From Corallincola sp. (lineage in GTDB: Bacteria > Pseudomonadota > Gammaproteobacteria > Enterobacterales > Neiellaceae): a DNA stretch of 14,175 nucleotides. A program made the translations under genes and the position numbers. Positions 1-6,930 of this stretch are shown here, in pieces; within the stretch, counting starts at the first letter, position 1; each line of letters begins with the position of its first letter. The notes beneath the pieces were generated by a model. It was not told where the DNA came from, searched no databases, and was given only the letters and a program-made list of their open reading frames with translations. The DNA lies in the NCBI GenBank assembly GCA_017998495.1, contig JAGOCY010000008.1, positions 1 through 14,175 of the forward strand, in the 5' to 3' direction.

Positions 1-141
1 ATTGAAGAGAAAGTCCGGTTGCTGAGTTATCTGGATGAGCAGATCGCCGCGCGTCAGGAGCTGCTATCTGCGGCGGCGCCGGTAAACACTAACGATGTCG
101 AGATACCCGCGCCGCAGGTTGAGCTGGGGCCTCAGGTCTGA
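1..141 (+). CDS. C-terminal end of an unidentified protein (5' end outside window)
   Basis: Frame 1 is open from the first base and ends at a TGA after 46 codons. The visible tail begins IEEKVRLLSYLDEQIAARQE, a charged, probably helical or coiled-coil stretch. It is followed by a low-complexity end rich in Ala, Pro, Val and Glu. An intrinsic terminator lies 17 bp past the stop, which supports a real rightward gene ending here. I do not recognise the family from so short a fragment and assign no function. Confidence 0.6.
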   Translation: MEEKVRLLSYLDEQIAARQELLSAAAPVNTNDVEIPAPQVELGPQV

Positions 142-158
142 GCTGGCGTGAGCTAGAT

Positions 159-186
159 AAAAACGGCGCCCGCGAGCGCCGTTTTT
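159..186. terminator. Bidirectional intrinsic terminator between convergent genes
   Basis: A perfect 11-bp inverted repeat (AAAAACGGCGC at 159-169, GCGCCGTTTTT at 176-186) encloses a 6-nt loop. The A tract on one side and T tract on the other give a U-tailed hairpin on either strand. It therefore fits both the rightward gene ending at 141 and the leftward gene ending at 202. Confidence 0.9.
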
Positions 187-201
187 GATCCGGTTGGCTG
201 T

Positions 202-2442
202 TTAGCCGTTGCGCTGCGCCAGATACTCCTGCAGTTGGGCAAAGGGCATTGGCCTGGCGTAGAGAAAGCCCTGAATGCCATCGCAGCCAATCTTGCGCAG
301 GTACTCCACCTGGGTCTCGGTCTCCACCCCTTCACAGATGGTTTCCAAGTGCAGGCGCTGGGCCAGACTGACCACCATCTCCGCGATCACGGCTTCACCA
401 ATGGTGTCGACCACCGAGATAAAACTGCGGTCGATTTTTACCCGATCCACCGGCAACTGGTGCAGATAGCCGAGGGAGGAGAAGCCGGTGCCAAAGTCAT
501 CAATGGCGATGCTCATGCCGGCTTCACGCAGCTTGCCGAGGATGGCGATCACCACTTTGGGATCGTCCATCACCACACTTTCGGTGATCTCCAGCTCCAG
601 AGCGCCGCTCGGCATCTGCAGGCGGTTGACGATCTGATGAACGGTGTCGAGGAAATCAGGGCTGCGGAACTGCTGCATGGAGACATTGACCGACACTCGC
701 AGATCCGGGTAGTGCGGGCGCAGGGCGATCAGATCGCGGCAGGACTGCTCCAGCACCCAGGCACCGATATCGATGATCAGCCCCGAGTATTCCGCCAGTG
801 GAATGAACACCGCTGGCGAGGTGAAGCCGCCTTTGCCGTCTGGCCAGCGCAACAGCGCTTCCATACCAGTGACCTTGCCGCTGGCCAGATCGATCTGCGG
901 CTGATACCAGACCTGCAGCTTGCGTTCGGCAAAATCCTGGCGTAGCCAGCGGATGGTCTCCAGCCGGCTGCGGGTCGAGTCTTCGAAGCGTGATTCATAG
1001 AAGGAGAAACGCTGGCTGTTGTCCTTCTTGGCCAGGTTAAGGGCGATAAAGACCTGTTTCAGAATATCCAGCCCGCGCCGGCCACGCGCCTGTTCCTGAT
1101 GGCACAAGCCGAGGGTGGCGCGCAGCTGCAGCGCATGCTCGCCGGCCACAAACGGCAGGTTGAATGCGGCCAGCAGCCGCTCCGGGGTAACCACTTCGGC
1201 ATCGCCGATCACCCCAAACACATCCGAACCGACCCGCGCCACCAGGGTTTCCGCCCCCAGCGAGGCCACCAGCCGTTCCGCCACAGCGCGCAGGGCGAGG
1301 TTACCGACCTCCTGGCCCAGGCCATCGTTCACGTCGGAAAAATGGTTGATGTCGACAATCGCGACCACGCCGCTGCCTTCGGGCTGCTCGCCGAAGAGAT
1401 CCAGCTGGCGGATAAAATCAGTGCGGTTGGCCAGGTGGGTCAGTTCGTCCAGATAGGCCGCCCGTTGCAGCCGCTGGAACAGATTCACGTTGGTGTAACC
1501 GACCCCGATATTGGTCAGGAACACCTCAAGCAGGCTGCAGTCGAACTGCTCCATCGGCCGTGCCGAATCGACATAGATGGCGGCATCATTGCCGCCACTG
1601 TTGATGTAGAGCACTGTCTCTTTGTCAGTAAACAGGTGATTACGCTGGCTCAGACAGCGGTTGACGGCATCCTGGATAGCGCTGTCTGGCAGTGCATCGA
1701 CCGTCTGATTGATAAAGTGGGCATAACGCCCAGCTGCGCCGAGCACGTAGACACCGGGCGGGTCTTCACCCTCCTGATTGGGGTGGCCCCGGCGGGCACA
1801 GAGTAGGCCCTCAGGACGCAAGCCGATCACCGCCGCCAGTTGGGTCAGCACCCCTTCGGCGAAGGCCGCCATCGCCTGATGCTCCATCAGGTTGGCCGAC
1901 GACTGGATGATCTTCTCCAGGCCGCGCCGGCTCTGGTCGAGCATGATCAATTGGTGGTAACTGCGGATGGCGGTGATCACTGAGGTCACCAGCCGGTTGC
2001 GGGTCAGTTCGGTTTTGGTCTTGTAGTCGTTGATATCGAACTCTTTGATCACCCGCTCTTCGGGCGCGTAACCGGGCTGGCCAGTACGCAGGATCAGGCG
2101 GATATCGCTGTCACCCAGCTCGTTACGGATGAATTCGACCAGCCGCAGGCCGGCATCGTCGGTTTCCATCACCACATCGAGCAAGGCTACGGCGATATGG
2201 CGCTCTTGGCGCAGCACTTCGCGGGCTTCATCAGCAGAGTAGGCGTGCAGGAATTGCAGGCCGCGTTCCAGGATCACCAGCCCGCTGAGCGCCAGCTGGG
2301 TCACTGCGTGGATCTCATGGTCGTCATCGACGATCAGGATACGCCAGGCTTCGGATTGCTCCGCGCTGCTGTCGCTGTCGGGCGCTTCCTCAGCAAAGAA
2401 GAGCAGGTCGTCCTGATCCGGTTCGGGCCTGTTGGGGGTCAT
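202..2442 (-). CDS. Response regulator with DUF3369, degenerate GGDEF and intact EAL: probable c-di-GMP phosphodiesterase
   Basis: The likely role is cytoplasmic hydrolysis of cyclic di-GMP under control of a phosphorelay. Positions count from the upstream GTG at 2457; subtract 5 for the ATG start used here. A receiver domain (about 38-165) has the acidic cluster D44-D46, phospho-acceptor D94, T125 and K146. A DUF3369 region follows (about 170-330), then GGDEF (about 335-490) and EAL (about 505-748). The GGDEF signature reads GSDVF (410-414), so cyclase activity is unlikely. The EAL domain keeps E533-A-L, N591, E623, D653-D654, K674, E709 and Q729, the metal and catalytic set of active phosphodiesterases. 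I chose the ATG at 2442 because AGGAAGG lies just upstream, while the GTG at 2457 has no good ribosome site. No cognate histidine kinase is in the window, so it is an orphan regulator here. Confidence 0.92.
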   Translation of the reverse strand: MTPNRPEPDQDDLLFFAEEAPDSDSSAEQSEAWRILIVDDDHEIHAVTQLALSGLVILERGLQFLHAYSADEAREVLRQERHIAVALLDVVMETDDAGLRLVEFIRNELGDSDIRLILRTGQPGYAPEERVIKEFDINDYKTKTELTRNRLVTSVITAIRSYHQLIMLDQSRRGLEKIIQSSANLMEHQAMAAFAEGVLTQLAAVIGLRPEGLLCARRGHPNQEGEDPPGVYVLGAAGRYAHFINQTVDALPDSAIQDAVNRCLSQRNHLFTDKETVLYINSGGNDAAIYVDSARPMEQFDCSLLEVFLTNIGVGYTNVNLFQRLQRAAYLDELTHLANRTDFIRQLDLFGEQPEGSGVVAIVDINHFSDVNDGLGQEVGNLALRAVAERLVASLGAETLVARVGSDVFGVIGDAEVVTPERLLAAFNLPFVAGEHALQLRATLGLCHQEQARGRRGLDILKQVFIALNLAKKDNSQRFSFYESRFEDSTRSRLETIRWLRQDFAERKLQVWYQPQIDLASGKVTGMEALLRWPDGKGGFTSPAVFIPLAEYSGLIIDIGAWVLEQSCRDLIALRPHYPDLRVSVNVSMQQFRSPDFLDTVHQIVNRLQMPSGALELEITESVVMDDPKVVIAILGKLREAGMSIAIDDFGTGFSSLGYLHQLPVDRVKIDRSFISVVDTIGEAVIAEMVVSLAQRLHLETICEGVETETQVEYLRKIGCDGIQGFLYARPMPFAQLQEYLAQRNG

Positions 2443-2489
2443 ACCTTCCTGTTCCACGCACGCTCAATCGGGTGGCGGTCTGTCTCAAC

Positions 2490-2517
2490 AGTATCGACAG
2501 AACAGCCACTTTGACAA
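2490..2517 (-). promoter_or_regulatory. Candidate sigma-70 promoter for the EAL response regulator
   Basis: On the minus strand TTGTCA (2512-2517) and GATACT (2490-2495) are 16 bp apart, matching 5/6 and 4/6 of the sigma-70 consensus. The site lies about 50 bp upstream of the ATG at 2442 and downstream of the terminator at 2613-2663, as expected for an independent transcript. Confidence 0.45.
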
Positions 2518-2612
2518 CCGGCGTTGCCCGTGGGCCGGGGGCTTTCGCTGCAAGGTGTGATTTTGCCCGCGCTCTGGCGCTTGAGGGGGGATGAGATGGG
2601 GGAAAAACAGAC

Positions 2613-2663
2613 AAAAAAAGCCGCTTGCTTCGCTAAATCCCTGGCCCTGACGAAGCAAGCGGC
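2613..2663 (-). terminator. Strong leftward intrinsic terminator
   Basis: A perfect 13-bp inverted repeat, GCCGCTTGCTTCG (2620-2632) and CGAAGCAAGCGGC (2651-2663), has an 18-nt loop. On the minus strand it is followed by seven T. The plus strand has no T run after the hairpin, so it works leftward only. It lies 183 bp past the kinase stop. It could end the rraA-kinase transcript, the candidate small RNA described separately, or both. Confidence 0.88.
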
Positions 2664-2708
2664 AACCCTGGAGAACGTACGCCACCGTCTGACCCAGTGA
2701 CGTACCAC
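2613..2708 (-). ncRNA. Candidate small RNA with a sigma-54-like promoter
   Basis: This is a hypothesis built from three signs. A sigma-54-like element sits at 2718-2733. A start about 12 nt beyond its -12 element would give an RNA of about 95 nt. That RNA would fold into a 5' hairpin of 9 bp with one G-U pair and an 11-nt loop (arms GTACGTCAC and GTGGCGTAC on the minus strand, 2676-2704). A short single-stranded linker and the 13-bp terminator hairpin with seven U follow. No convincing ORF covers it. It does not contain the conserved core of the sigma-54-dependent Qrr RNAs, and I recognise no other known family. It might instead be the 3' untranslated region of the kinase mRNA. Confidence 0.35.
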
Positions 2709-2845
2709 CAAAGAGATAGCAGCTTCTGTGCCAGCTTCGGCAGGCCGGAAAAGCAAGGAAAACTCAGGGTTTTGGCCTTGGTTGTGAGCGCTGCTGGTGC
2801 ACGGCTGCACAGTGGTGACACGCTGCCGCACCAGGCTGGCGCCAC
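2664..2845. other. Non-coding stretch downstream of the kinase gene
   Basis: I see no credible gene here. Open frames crossing it on the minus strand are composition-driven and have no domain. Apart from the sigma-54-like element and the 5' part of the candidate RNA, it contains a 7-bp inverted repeat CTGGTGC/GCACCAG (2794-2800 and 2828-2834). A further GGC/GCC pairing inside it forms a bulged hairpin 12 bp after the kinase stop. That hairpin lacks a U tail and may simply stabilise the 3' end. Confidence 0.5.
2718..2733 (-). promoter_or_regulatory. Sigma-54-like -24/-12 element
   Basis: The minus strand reads TGGCAC, five bases, then CTGCT. This keeps the essential GG and GC doublets 10 nt apart and all of TGGCAC; only the first T of the -12 TTGC is changed. 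I found no enhancer site for an activator, and the match could be chance. Confidence 0.35.
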
Positions 2846-3664
2846 TTAAGTCCCTGGCCGCCGCATTACTTGGCAGGGCTGATGGTCGGCACCCAGCGGC
2901 AATCGCAGGTCGGCAACCTCGGGCATGGCGCTCAGGGCGTGGCGGGTCAGGCGTTCAAAGTGGGCGATAAAGCGGTCGAGCGCGACATCATCCATCCCTT
3001 GGCCGGGGCAACGGGCACGTAACATCTGCTCCTGCTCGCCACGCCAGCGTTTGACCCAGGTAAAGTCAGGGATCTCAAGGGCGATCAGCCCATTGAGTCG
3101 TTGCCAGAGTTGGGCATAGGGACCTGCCAGCTGCTGATTCACATAACGCCGCCAGCGGCCATCACCATCTTCATCGGCCTCCAGCCGGTTGAGCGGCTGG
3201 CTCAGCGCTGCGTCTGACTGGGGCGGCAGGCCAACGCACCAGCCCTCCACCAGTACCAGCTGGACAGGGCCGTTAAGCCACCAGTCGGGGCCGCAATCAT
3301 CGCGGCCCTTGTCGAAGCGGGGCAGGGCAATAGGGCGCTGGCCACGCGCCAGCTGGTCGAGCACCTGATTGAGACGGCCCAGATCATGACTGCCGGGTAC
3401 GCCGCGGCTGCTCAGCAGCGGGTGGACATGGGCGGCCAGCTGCTGACGCGCCTGTCGCGACAGATAGAAATCATCGAGGGCCAACACCAGCGTGGCGATG
3501 CCGCCGGCGCTGAGGGCCTCGGCCCATAACTGGCAACGGGTGGTTTTGCCGGCTCCTTGCGCGCCCTGCACACCGATGACCGGCAGTGACTGGCCGCTGG
3601 CGCGTGCGCGCAGCCAGTGCACCACCTGCAGATCACAGGGGGTGACGGCCGGCTGCACAGCCAT
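2846..3664 (-). CDS. P-loop kinase of the YggC / D-glycerate 3-kinase family
   Basis: This 272-residue protein is probably an ATP-dependent small-molecule kinase in the cytoplasm. The Walker A loop GAQGAGKT (34-41) lies near the N terminus. It is followed by DDFY (64-67), RGVPGSHD (87-94), PRFDKGRDD (115-123) and VEGWCVG (139-145). This order is seen in the E. coli YggC-like and plant-type glycerate 3-kinase group, related to uridine and pantothenate kinases. The C-terminal region carries a WRGEQEQML segment typical of the group. Glycerate is a plausible substrate by family resemblance, but nothing in the sequence settles it. The start is only 5 bp after the rraA stop, so the two are almost certainly cotranscribed. 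The ribosome site is weak (GAG), suggesting translational coupling. Confidence 0.85.
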   Translation of the reverse strand: MAVQPAVTPCDLQVVHWLRARASGQSLPVIGVQGAQGAGKTTRCQLWAEALSAGGIATLVLALDDFYLSRQARQQLAAHVHPLLSSRGVPGSHDLGRLNQVLDQLARGQRPIALPRFDKGRDDCGPDWWLNGPVQLVLVEGWCVGLPPQSDAALSQPLNRLEADEDGDGRWRRYVNQQLAGPYAQLWQRLNGLIALEIPDFTWVKRWRGEQEQMLRARCPGQGMDDVALDRFIAHFERLTRHALSAMPEVADLRLPLGADHQPCQVMRRPGT

Positions 3665-3669
3665 GGCGG

Positions 3670-4155
3670 TTACTCGATATCGAGGGGATCGGGAGAGAGA
3701 ATGATGCCGGTGGTATCGGCATATAGGTGATCATCGGGCAGAAAGGTGACACCGCCGAAATTGACCGCGACGTCGCTTTCGCCGCTGCCATTGGTGTCGG
3801 CACCGACAGGTATGGCCCCAAGAGCCTGAATACCGATGTCGATCTCCTCCAGCGCATCCACTTCGCGCACCGAGCCGTACAGCACTATCCCTTCCCAGCC
3901 ATTGTCGGCCGCCAGGGTGGCCAGCTCAGCGTCGATCAGGGCGCGACGTAGCGAGCCACCGCCATCCACCAGCAGTACCCGGCCGCTGCCGTTATTGCGC
4001 AGGGCTTCGACGATCAGGCCGTTGTCCTCGAAGCATTTGATGGTCGTGATCTGCCCGCCAAAGGAGCGGCGACCACCGTAGCTGGCAAAGATTGGCTCTA
4101 CCACATCAATGGTGTCGAGGTAGATGTCGCACAATGCCGAGGTGTTGTATTCCAT
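3670..4155 (-). CDS. rraA: Regulator of ribonuclease activity A
   Basis: RraA is a trimeric ring protein that binds RNase E and restrains RNA decay in E. coli. It resembles class II HMG/CHA aldolases and was once misnamed MenG. From the ATG at 4155 the product is 161 residues, the same length as E. coli RraA. It shares long blocks such as [46 protein letters not shown] and the C-terminal DPLDIE. I chose ATG 4155 over the in-frame GTG at 4164 because GGGAG lies 8 nt before the ATG and this start gives the E. coli length. It is the first gene of an operon with the downstream kinase. Confidence 0.97.
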   Translation of the reverse strand: MEYNTSALCDIYLDTIDVVEPIFASYGGRRSFGGQITTIKCFEDNGLIVEALRNNGSGRVLLVDGGGSLRRALIDAELATLAADNGWEGIVLYGSVREVDALEEIDIGIQALGAIPVGADTNGSGESDVAVNFGGVTFLPDDHLYADTTGIILSPDPLDIE

Positions 4156-4192
4156 GGCCTTCACTCCCGTTGGCTGCCCTGAAGTCGACCAC

Positions 4193-4220
4193 AGTATATG
4201 CCGCTACCGGCTAGCCGCAA
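4193..4220 (-). promoter_or_regulatory. Candidate sigma-70 promoter for the rraA-kinase operon
   Basis: The minus strand has TATACT (4193-4198), a 5/6 match to the -10 box. TTGCGG lies 16 bp upstream (4215-4220) as a weak -35. Transcription would start near 4186, about 30 bp before the rraA ATG. Confidence 0.5.
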
Positions 4221-4318
4221 TCGCCCATACTGCGGCAACGGTCGCACTGGTCAAATTGTCACCGCCCTGTCATCTGCACCTTCTAGCCTGCCCAAGTGGC
4301 TGCACAGGAGGCAACGAC

Positions 4319-4837
4319 ATGAGGCTGATGATGTTGCAACAGGCGGACGAAGCGCTGTTCCGGATGGTCTCCGGTCATGGTCGCTGGGGCTGGGTGGCGT
4401 TGGCACGGCTGCTGTCGCGTAGCGGCGACGGCTTGCTCTATCCGTTGGTGGGGCTGGCAGCGTGGCAGTGGGGGGGCGAGGTGGGGGCCACCTTCCTGCT
4501 GCTGGCGCTGGTAGCTTTTGCCATTGAGCGGCCCCTTTATCTGATCCTGAAAAACAGCCTGCGCCGCCACCGTCCGGCCGAGCGGCTGGCAGGGGTAGCG
4601 GCGGTGGTTGAGCCGTCGGATCGCTTCAGCCTGCCTTCGGGCCATACCGCCGGCGCCTTTGTCATGGCCACGCTGCTGACGACCAGCTGGCCGTCATTGG
4701 CCTTGCCGCTGTTTGGTTGGGCCGCTGCCGTAGGCTGGTCGCGGGTAATGCTGCGGGTGCATTTTCCGGCTGATGTACTGATCGGCGCGGCCATTGGCAC
4801 CGCTGTGGCGTTGGCGGTAGTGGAGGCTGCCGCATGA
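4319..4837 (+). CDS. PAP2-family membrane phosphatase
   Basis: This 172-residue integral membrane protein probably dephosphorylates a lipid phosphate or diphosphate. All three PAP2 motifs are present: K78-x6-R85-P86, P106-S-G-H109, and S141-R142-x5-H148-x3-D152, with H109 and H148 as the expected catalytic pair. Hydrophobic segments lie around 41-75, 110-137 and 154-170. I chose the ATG at 4319 because AGGAGG (4306-4311) lies 7 nt upstream. The frame extends back to 4124 but that extension overlaps rraA and has no family features. The stop overlaps the next start as ATGA, so it is coupled to the glycosyltransferase. Undecaprenyl diphosphate recycling is possible, but the substrate cannot be read from sequence. 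Confidence 0.9.
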   Translation: MRLMMLQQADEALFRMVSGHGRWGWVALARLLSRSGDGLLYPLVGLAAWQWGGEVGATFLLLALVAFAIERPLYLILKNSLRRHRPAERLAGVAAVVEPSDRFSLPSGHTAGAFVMATLLTTSWPSLALPLFGWAAAVGWSRVMLRVHFPADVLIGAAIGTAVALAVVEAAA

Positions 4838-5892
4838 GCCTGCGCATCCTCTATGGCATTCAGGGCACAGGTAATGGCCACCTGACTCGCGCCCGGGTGA
4901 TGGCCGAGCGGCTGGCGGCGGCCGGGGTTGAGGCCGATTATCTGATCTCTGGGCGGCCGCGTGAGGCGCTGTTTGGCGTTGAGCCTTTCGCTGACTTTGC
5001 CCTGTGCGCTGGCCTGACCTTTGCCCACCGCCACGGCCGTATTGATCTGTGGCGGACCCTGCGTCAGGCCGGGTTGCGTCGCTTGTGGCAGGATGTGCGC
5101 AGTCTCGACCTGAGCCGCTACGATCTGGTGATCACCGATTTTGAACCGGTGGTCGCCTGGGCGGCCAAACGCCATGGGGTGCCATCACTGGCCCTCTCTC
5201 ATCAGGCCTGCTTTGGCCATGCGGCGGTGCCGCGGGCCGGTTTTGACCCAGCCTCGCGGCTGGTGATGGGGCTGTTTGCCCCGGCGTCGCGGGCGGTGGG
5301 GCTGCATTGGCACCACTTTGATGGCCCGCTGCTGCCTCCGGTGATCGATACCAGCATCAGTGCCAGCGGCTGTGAGCAGCGCACCATTGTGGTCTATCTG
5401 CCGTTTGAGGAACCAGCGGCGATCCGCCAGCTGCTGCAGCCGTTCGCCGGTTGGCAATTCCTCTGTTTCCACCCGGAGTCCAGCGGCCAGCCGGCCATCG
5501 ACGGTCCGTTGCGCTGGCTGCCGCTGTGCCGCCAGCGCTTTCCTGAGGCGATTGCTGGCTGTGGCGGCATCATCGCCAACAGCGGCTTTGAACTGCCGAG
5601 CGAGGCCCTGCATCTGGGCAAGAAGCTGCTGGTCAAGCCGTTGCAGGGGCAGTTTGAGCAGCAGTCCAATGCCTTGGCTTTGGCTCAACTGGGGCTGGCG
5701 GCGACCATGAACCAGCTCGATGGCGCCAGTGTGGCCCGCTTTTTGGCGCTACCGGCGGCTGCGCCGCGCCCCTGGCCGGATGTGGCTGCGACCTTGGCCG
5801 GCTGGCTGGCGAGCGGTGGCGATGAGCGCCAGCTGCCACTGCTTCACCAGCAGTTATGGCAGGGGGTACGGCCATTAGCTAGCGCTGCCTGA
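4834..5892 (+). CDS. MJ1255/VC2487-family glycosyltransferase (GT-B fold)
   Basis: This 352-residue protein resembles the MJ1255/VC2487 family, distant relatives of UDP-glucuronosyltransferases and MurG. The N-terminal Rossmann-type start carries GIQGTGNGHLTRA (8-20). DFEP follows at 102-105. The donor-binding half has GCGGIIANSGFELPSEAL (242-259), then LGKKLLVKPL and GQFEQQSNA (271-279), the usual pattern for nucleotide-sugar binding. There is no signal peptide or membrane span, so it probably works at the inner face of the membrane. GGAGG lies 7 nt before the ATG, within the PAP2 gene. Overlap with a lipid phosphatase suggests a glycolipid or polyprenyl-linked product, but donor and acceptor are unknown. 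No terminator follows before the next gene. Confidence 0.85.
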   Translation: MSLRILYGIQGTGNGHLTRARVMAERLAAAGVEADYLISGRPREALFGVEPFADFALCAGLTFAHRHGRIDLWRTLRQAGLRRLWQDVRSLDLSRYDLVITDFEPVVAWAAKRHGVPSLALSHQACFGHAAVPRAGFDPASRLVMGLFAPASRAVGLHWHHFDGPLLPPVIDTSISASGCEQRTIVVYLPFEEPAAIRQLLQPFAGWQFLCFHPESSGQPAIDGPLRWLPLCRQRFPEAIAGCGGIIANSGFELPSEALHLGKKLLVKPLQGQFEQQSNALALAQLGLAATMNQLDGASVARFLALPAAAPRPWPDVAATLAGWLASGGDERQLPLLHQQLWQGVRPLASAA

Positions 5893-5967
5893 GGTGGCTG
5901 GGACAACGTTGCGCCACGATGTGGATGACGTAAGCTGTCGCCGTCGTGACCGAACATCGAGGCAACC

Positions 5968-6930
5968 ATGGCCAGCAGCCACTCATCCCGCCATCGCCAG
6001 CAGGCATCCCGCGTTATCGCCCTGGAAACCGCCGCCATCGCCGCCCTTGATGGTCTGCTAGATGAGCAGTTTGATCAGGTGGTGGACGCCATCCTGGCTT
6101 CGCGTGGCAAGCTGGTGATCTGTGGCATGGGTAAGTCCGGCCTCATCGGCCAGAAGATCGCGGCTACCCTGGCCAGTACCGGTACCCCCAGTTTCTTTCT
6201 CCACCCGGGTGAGGCCTGGCACGGCGATCTGGGGATGATTGGCAAGGACGATCTGTTTCTCGCCATCTCCAACAGCGGCGAGACCGAGGAGCTGATCCGG
6301 CTGGTGCCCTTCCTGCAGGCCAACGGCAACATCTGGGTGGCCATGACCGGCAAGCCAGCGTCAACTCTGGCCCGCAATGCCAATTTTCATCTTTCGATCG
6401 GCACCCCGGAGGAGGCCTGTCCGCTGTCGCTGGCCCCTACCTCGTCAACCACGGCGGCGCTGGTGATGGGTGATGCGCTGGCCATCGCCGCCATGGTCGC
6501 CCGTGGCTTTCAGCCGGAGGATTTCGCCCGCTTCCACCCCGGTGGCAGCCTTGGCCGCAAGCTGCTGACGCGGGTGCGTGATCGCATGCGCGCCGAGGAT
6601 CTGCCGGTAGTCAGCCCTGAAGACTCGGCGGCGGCAGTGATCCAGCAGGCCACCCGCGGTCGCCTTGGGCTGGTGGTGGTGGTGGCGGCTGACGAGGTGT
6701 GCGGCCTGATCACCGATGGCGATCTGCGTCGGGCGCTGGAAAAGTATGGCGATCAGTTTTTGCGTCAGAGCGCCGGCGACATCATGACCCGGTCACCACG
6801 GGTGATAGCGCCGTCGGCATCACTGCAGGAGGCGCAGGAGGTGATGACCCGCCACGCCATTTCGGCGTTGCTGGTGATGGAGGGGCGCCAGTTGGCTGGG
6901 GTTATCCAGCTTTATCAGTGCGAGCTGTAA
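5968..6930 (+). CDS. KdsD/KpsF/GutQ-type D-arabinose-5-phosphate isomerase
   Basis: The enzyme interconverts ribulose 5-phosphate and arabinose 5-phosphate, the first step to KDO for lipopolysaccharide or capsule. The SIS domain (about 40-185) is followed by two CBS domains (about 205-260 and 272-320). The residues matching E. coli KdsD K59, E111, E152 and H193 are all found with a constant offset of three: K56 (GMGKSG), E108 (SNSGETEE), E149 (PEEACPL) and H190 (FHPGGSLG). At 320 residues it is slightly short. The second CBS domain ends GVIQLYQCEL where relatives continue with several more residues. GAGG lies 5 nt before the ATG. It follows the glycosyltransferase by 75 bp, and its 3' end overlaps the convergent ThiF-like gene by 29 bp. 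Whether it is the housekeeping copy or a KpsF/GutQ-like paralogue cannot be decided here. Confidence 0.93.
   Translation: MASSHSSRHRQQASRVIALETAAIAALDGLLDEQFDQVVDAILASRGKLVICGMGKSGLIGQKIAATLASTGTPSFFLHPGEAWHGDLGMIGKDDLFLAISNSGETEELIRLVPFLQANGNIWVAMTGKPASTLARNANFHLSIGTPEEACPLSLAPTSSTTAALVMGDALAIAAMVARGFQPEDFARFHPGGSLGRKLLTRVRDRMRAEDLPVVSPEDSAAAVIQQATRGRLGLVVVVAADEVCGLITDGDLRRALEKYGDQFLRQSAGDIMTRSPRVIAPSASLQEAQEVMTRHAISALLVMEGRQLAGVIQLYQCEL

Noticed and set aside
235..1806. Long plus-strand open frames (235-945 and 1099-1806) antisense to the EAL regulator
   Set aside because: They are Gln/His/Ala-rich mirror frames typical of GC-rich coding DNA, opposite a gene with complete domain evidence.
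2613..2708. Identity of the candidate RNA as a Qrr quorum-sensing RNA
   Set aside because: Size and sigma-54-like promoter fit, but the conserved Qrr core (CUAGCCAACUGACG) is absent.
2439..2831. 130-residue minus-strand open frame in the kinase-EAL gap
   Set aside because: It crosses the strong terminator hairpin, has no domain or hydrophobic pattern, lacks a ribosome site, and has the skewed composition of a chance frame.
4256..4286. Possible promoter for PAP2 starting at TTGTCA (4256-4261)
   Set aside because: The -35 match is good, but no acceptable -10 lies 16-18 bp downstream; TTCTAG at 4281 is too far and too poor.
4124..4318. Upstream extension of the PAP2 gene to an ATG at 4124
   Set aside because: It overlaps the rraA start and promoter, shows no PAP2 features, and the ATG at 4319 has a near-perfect ribosome site.
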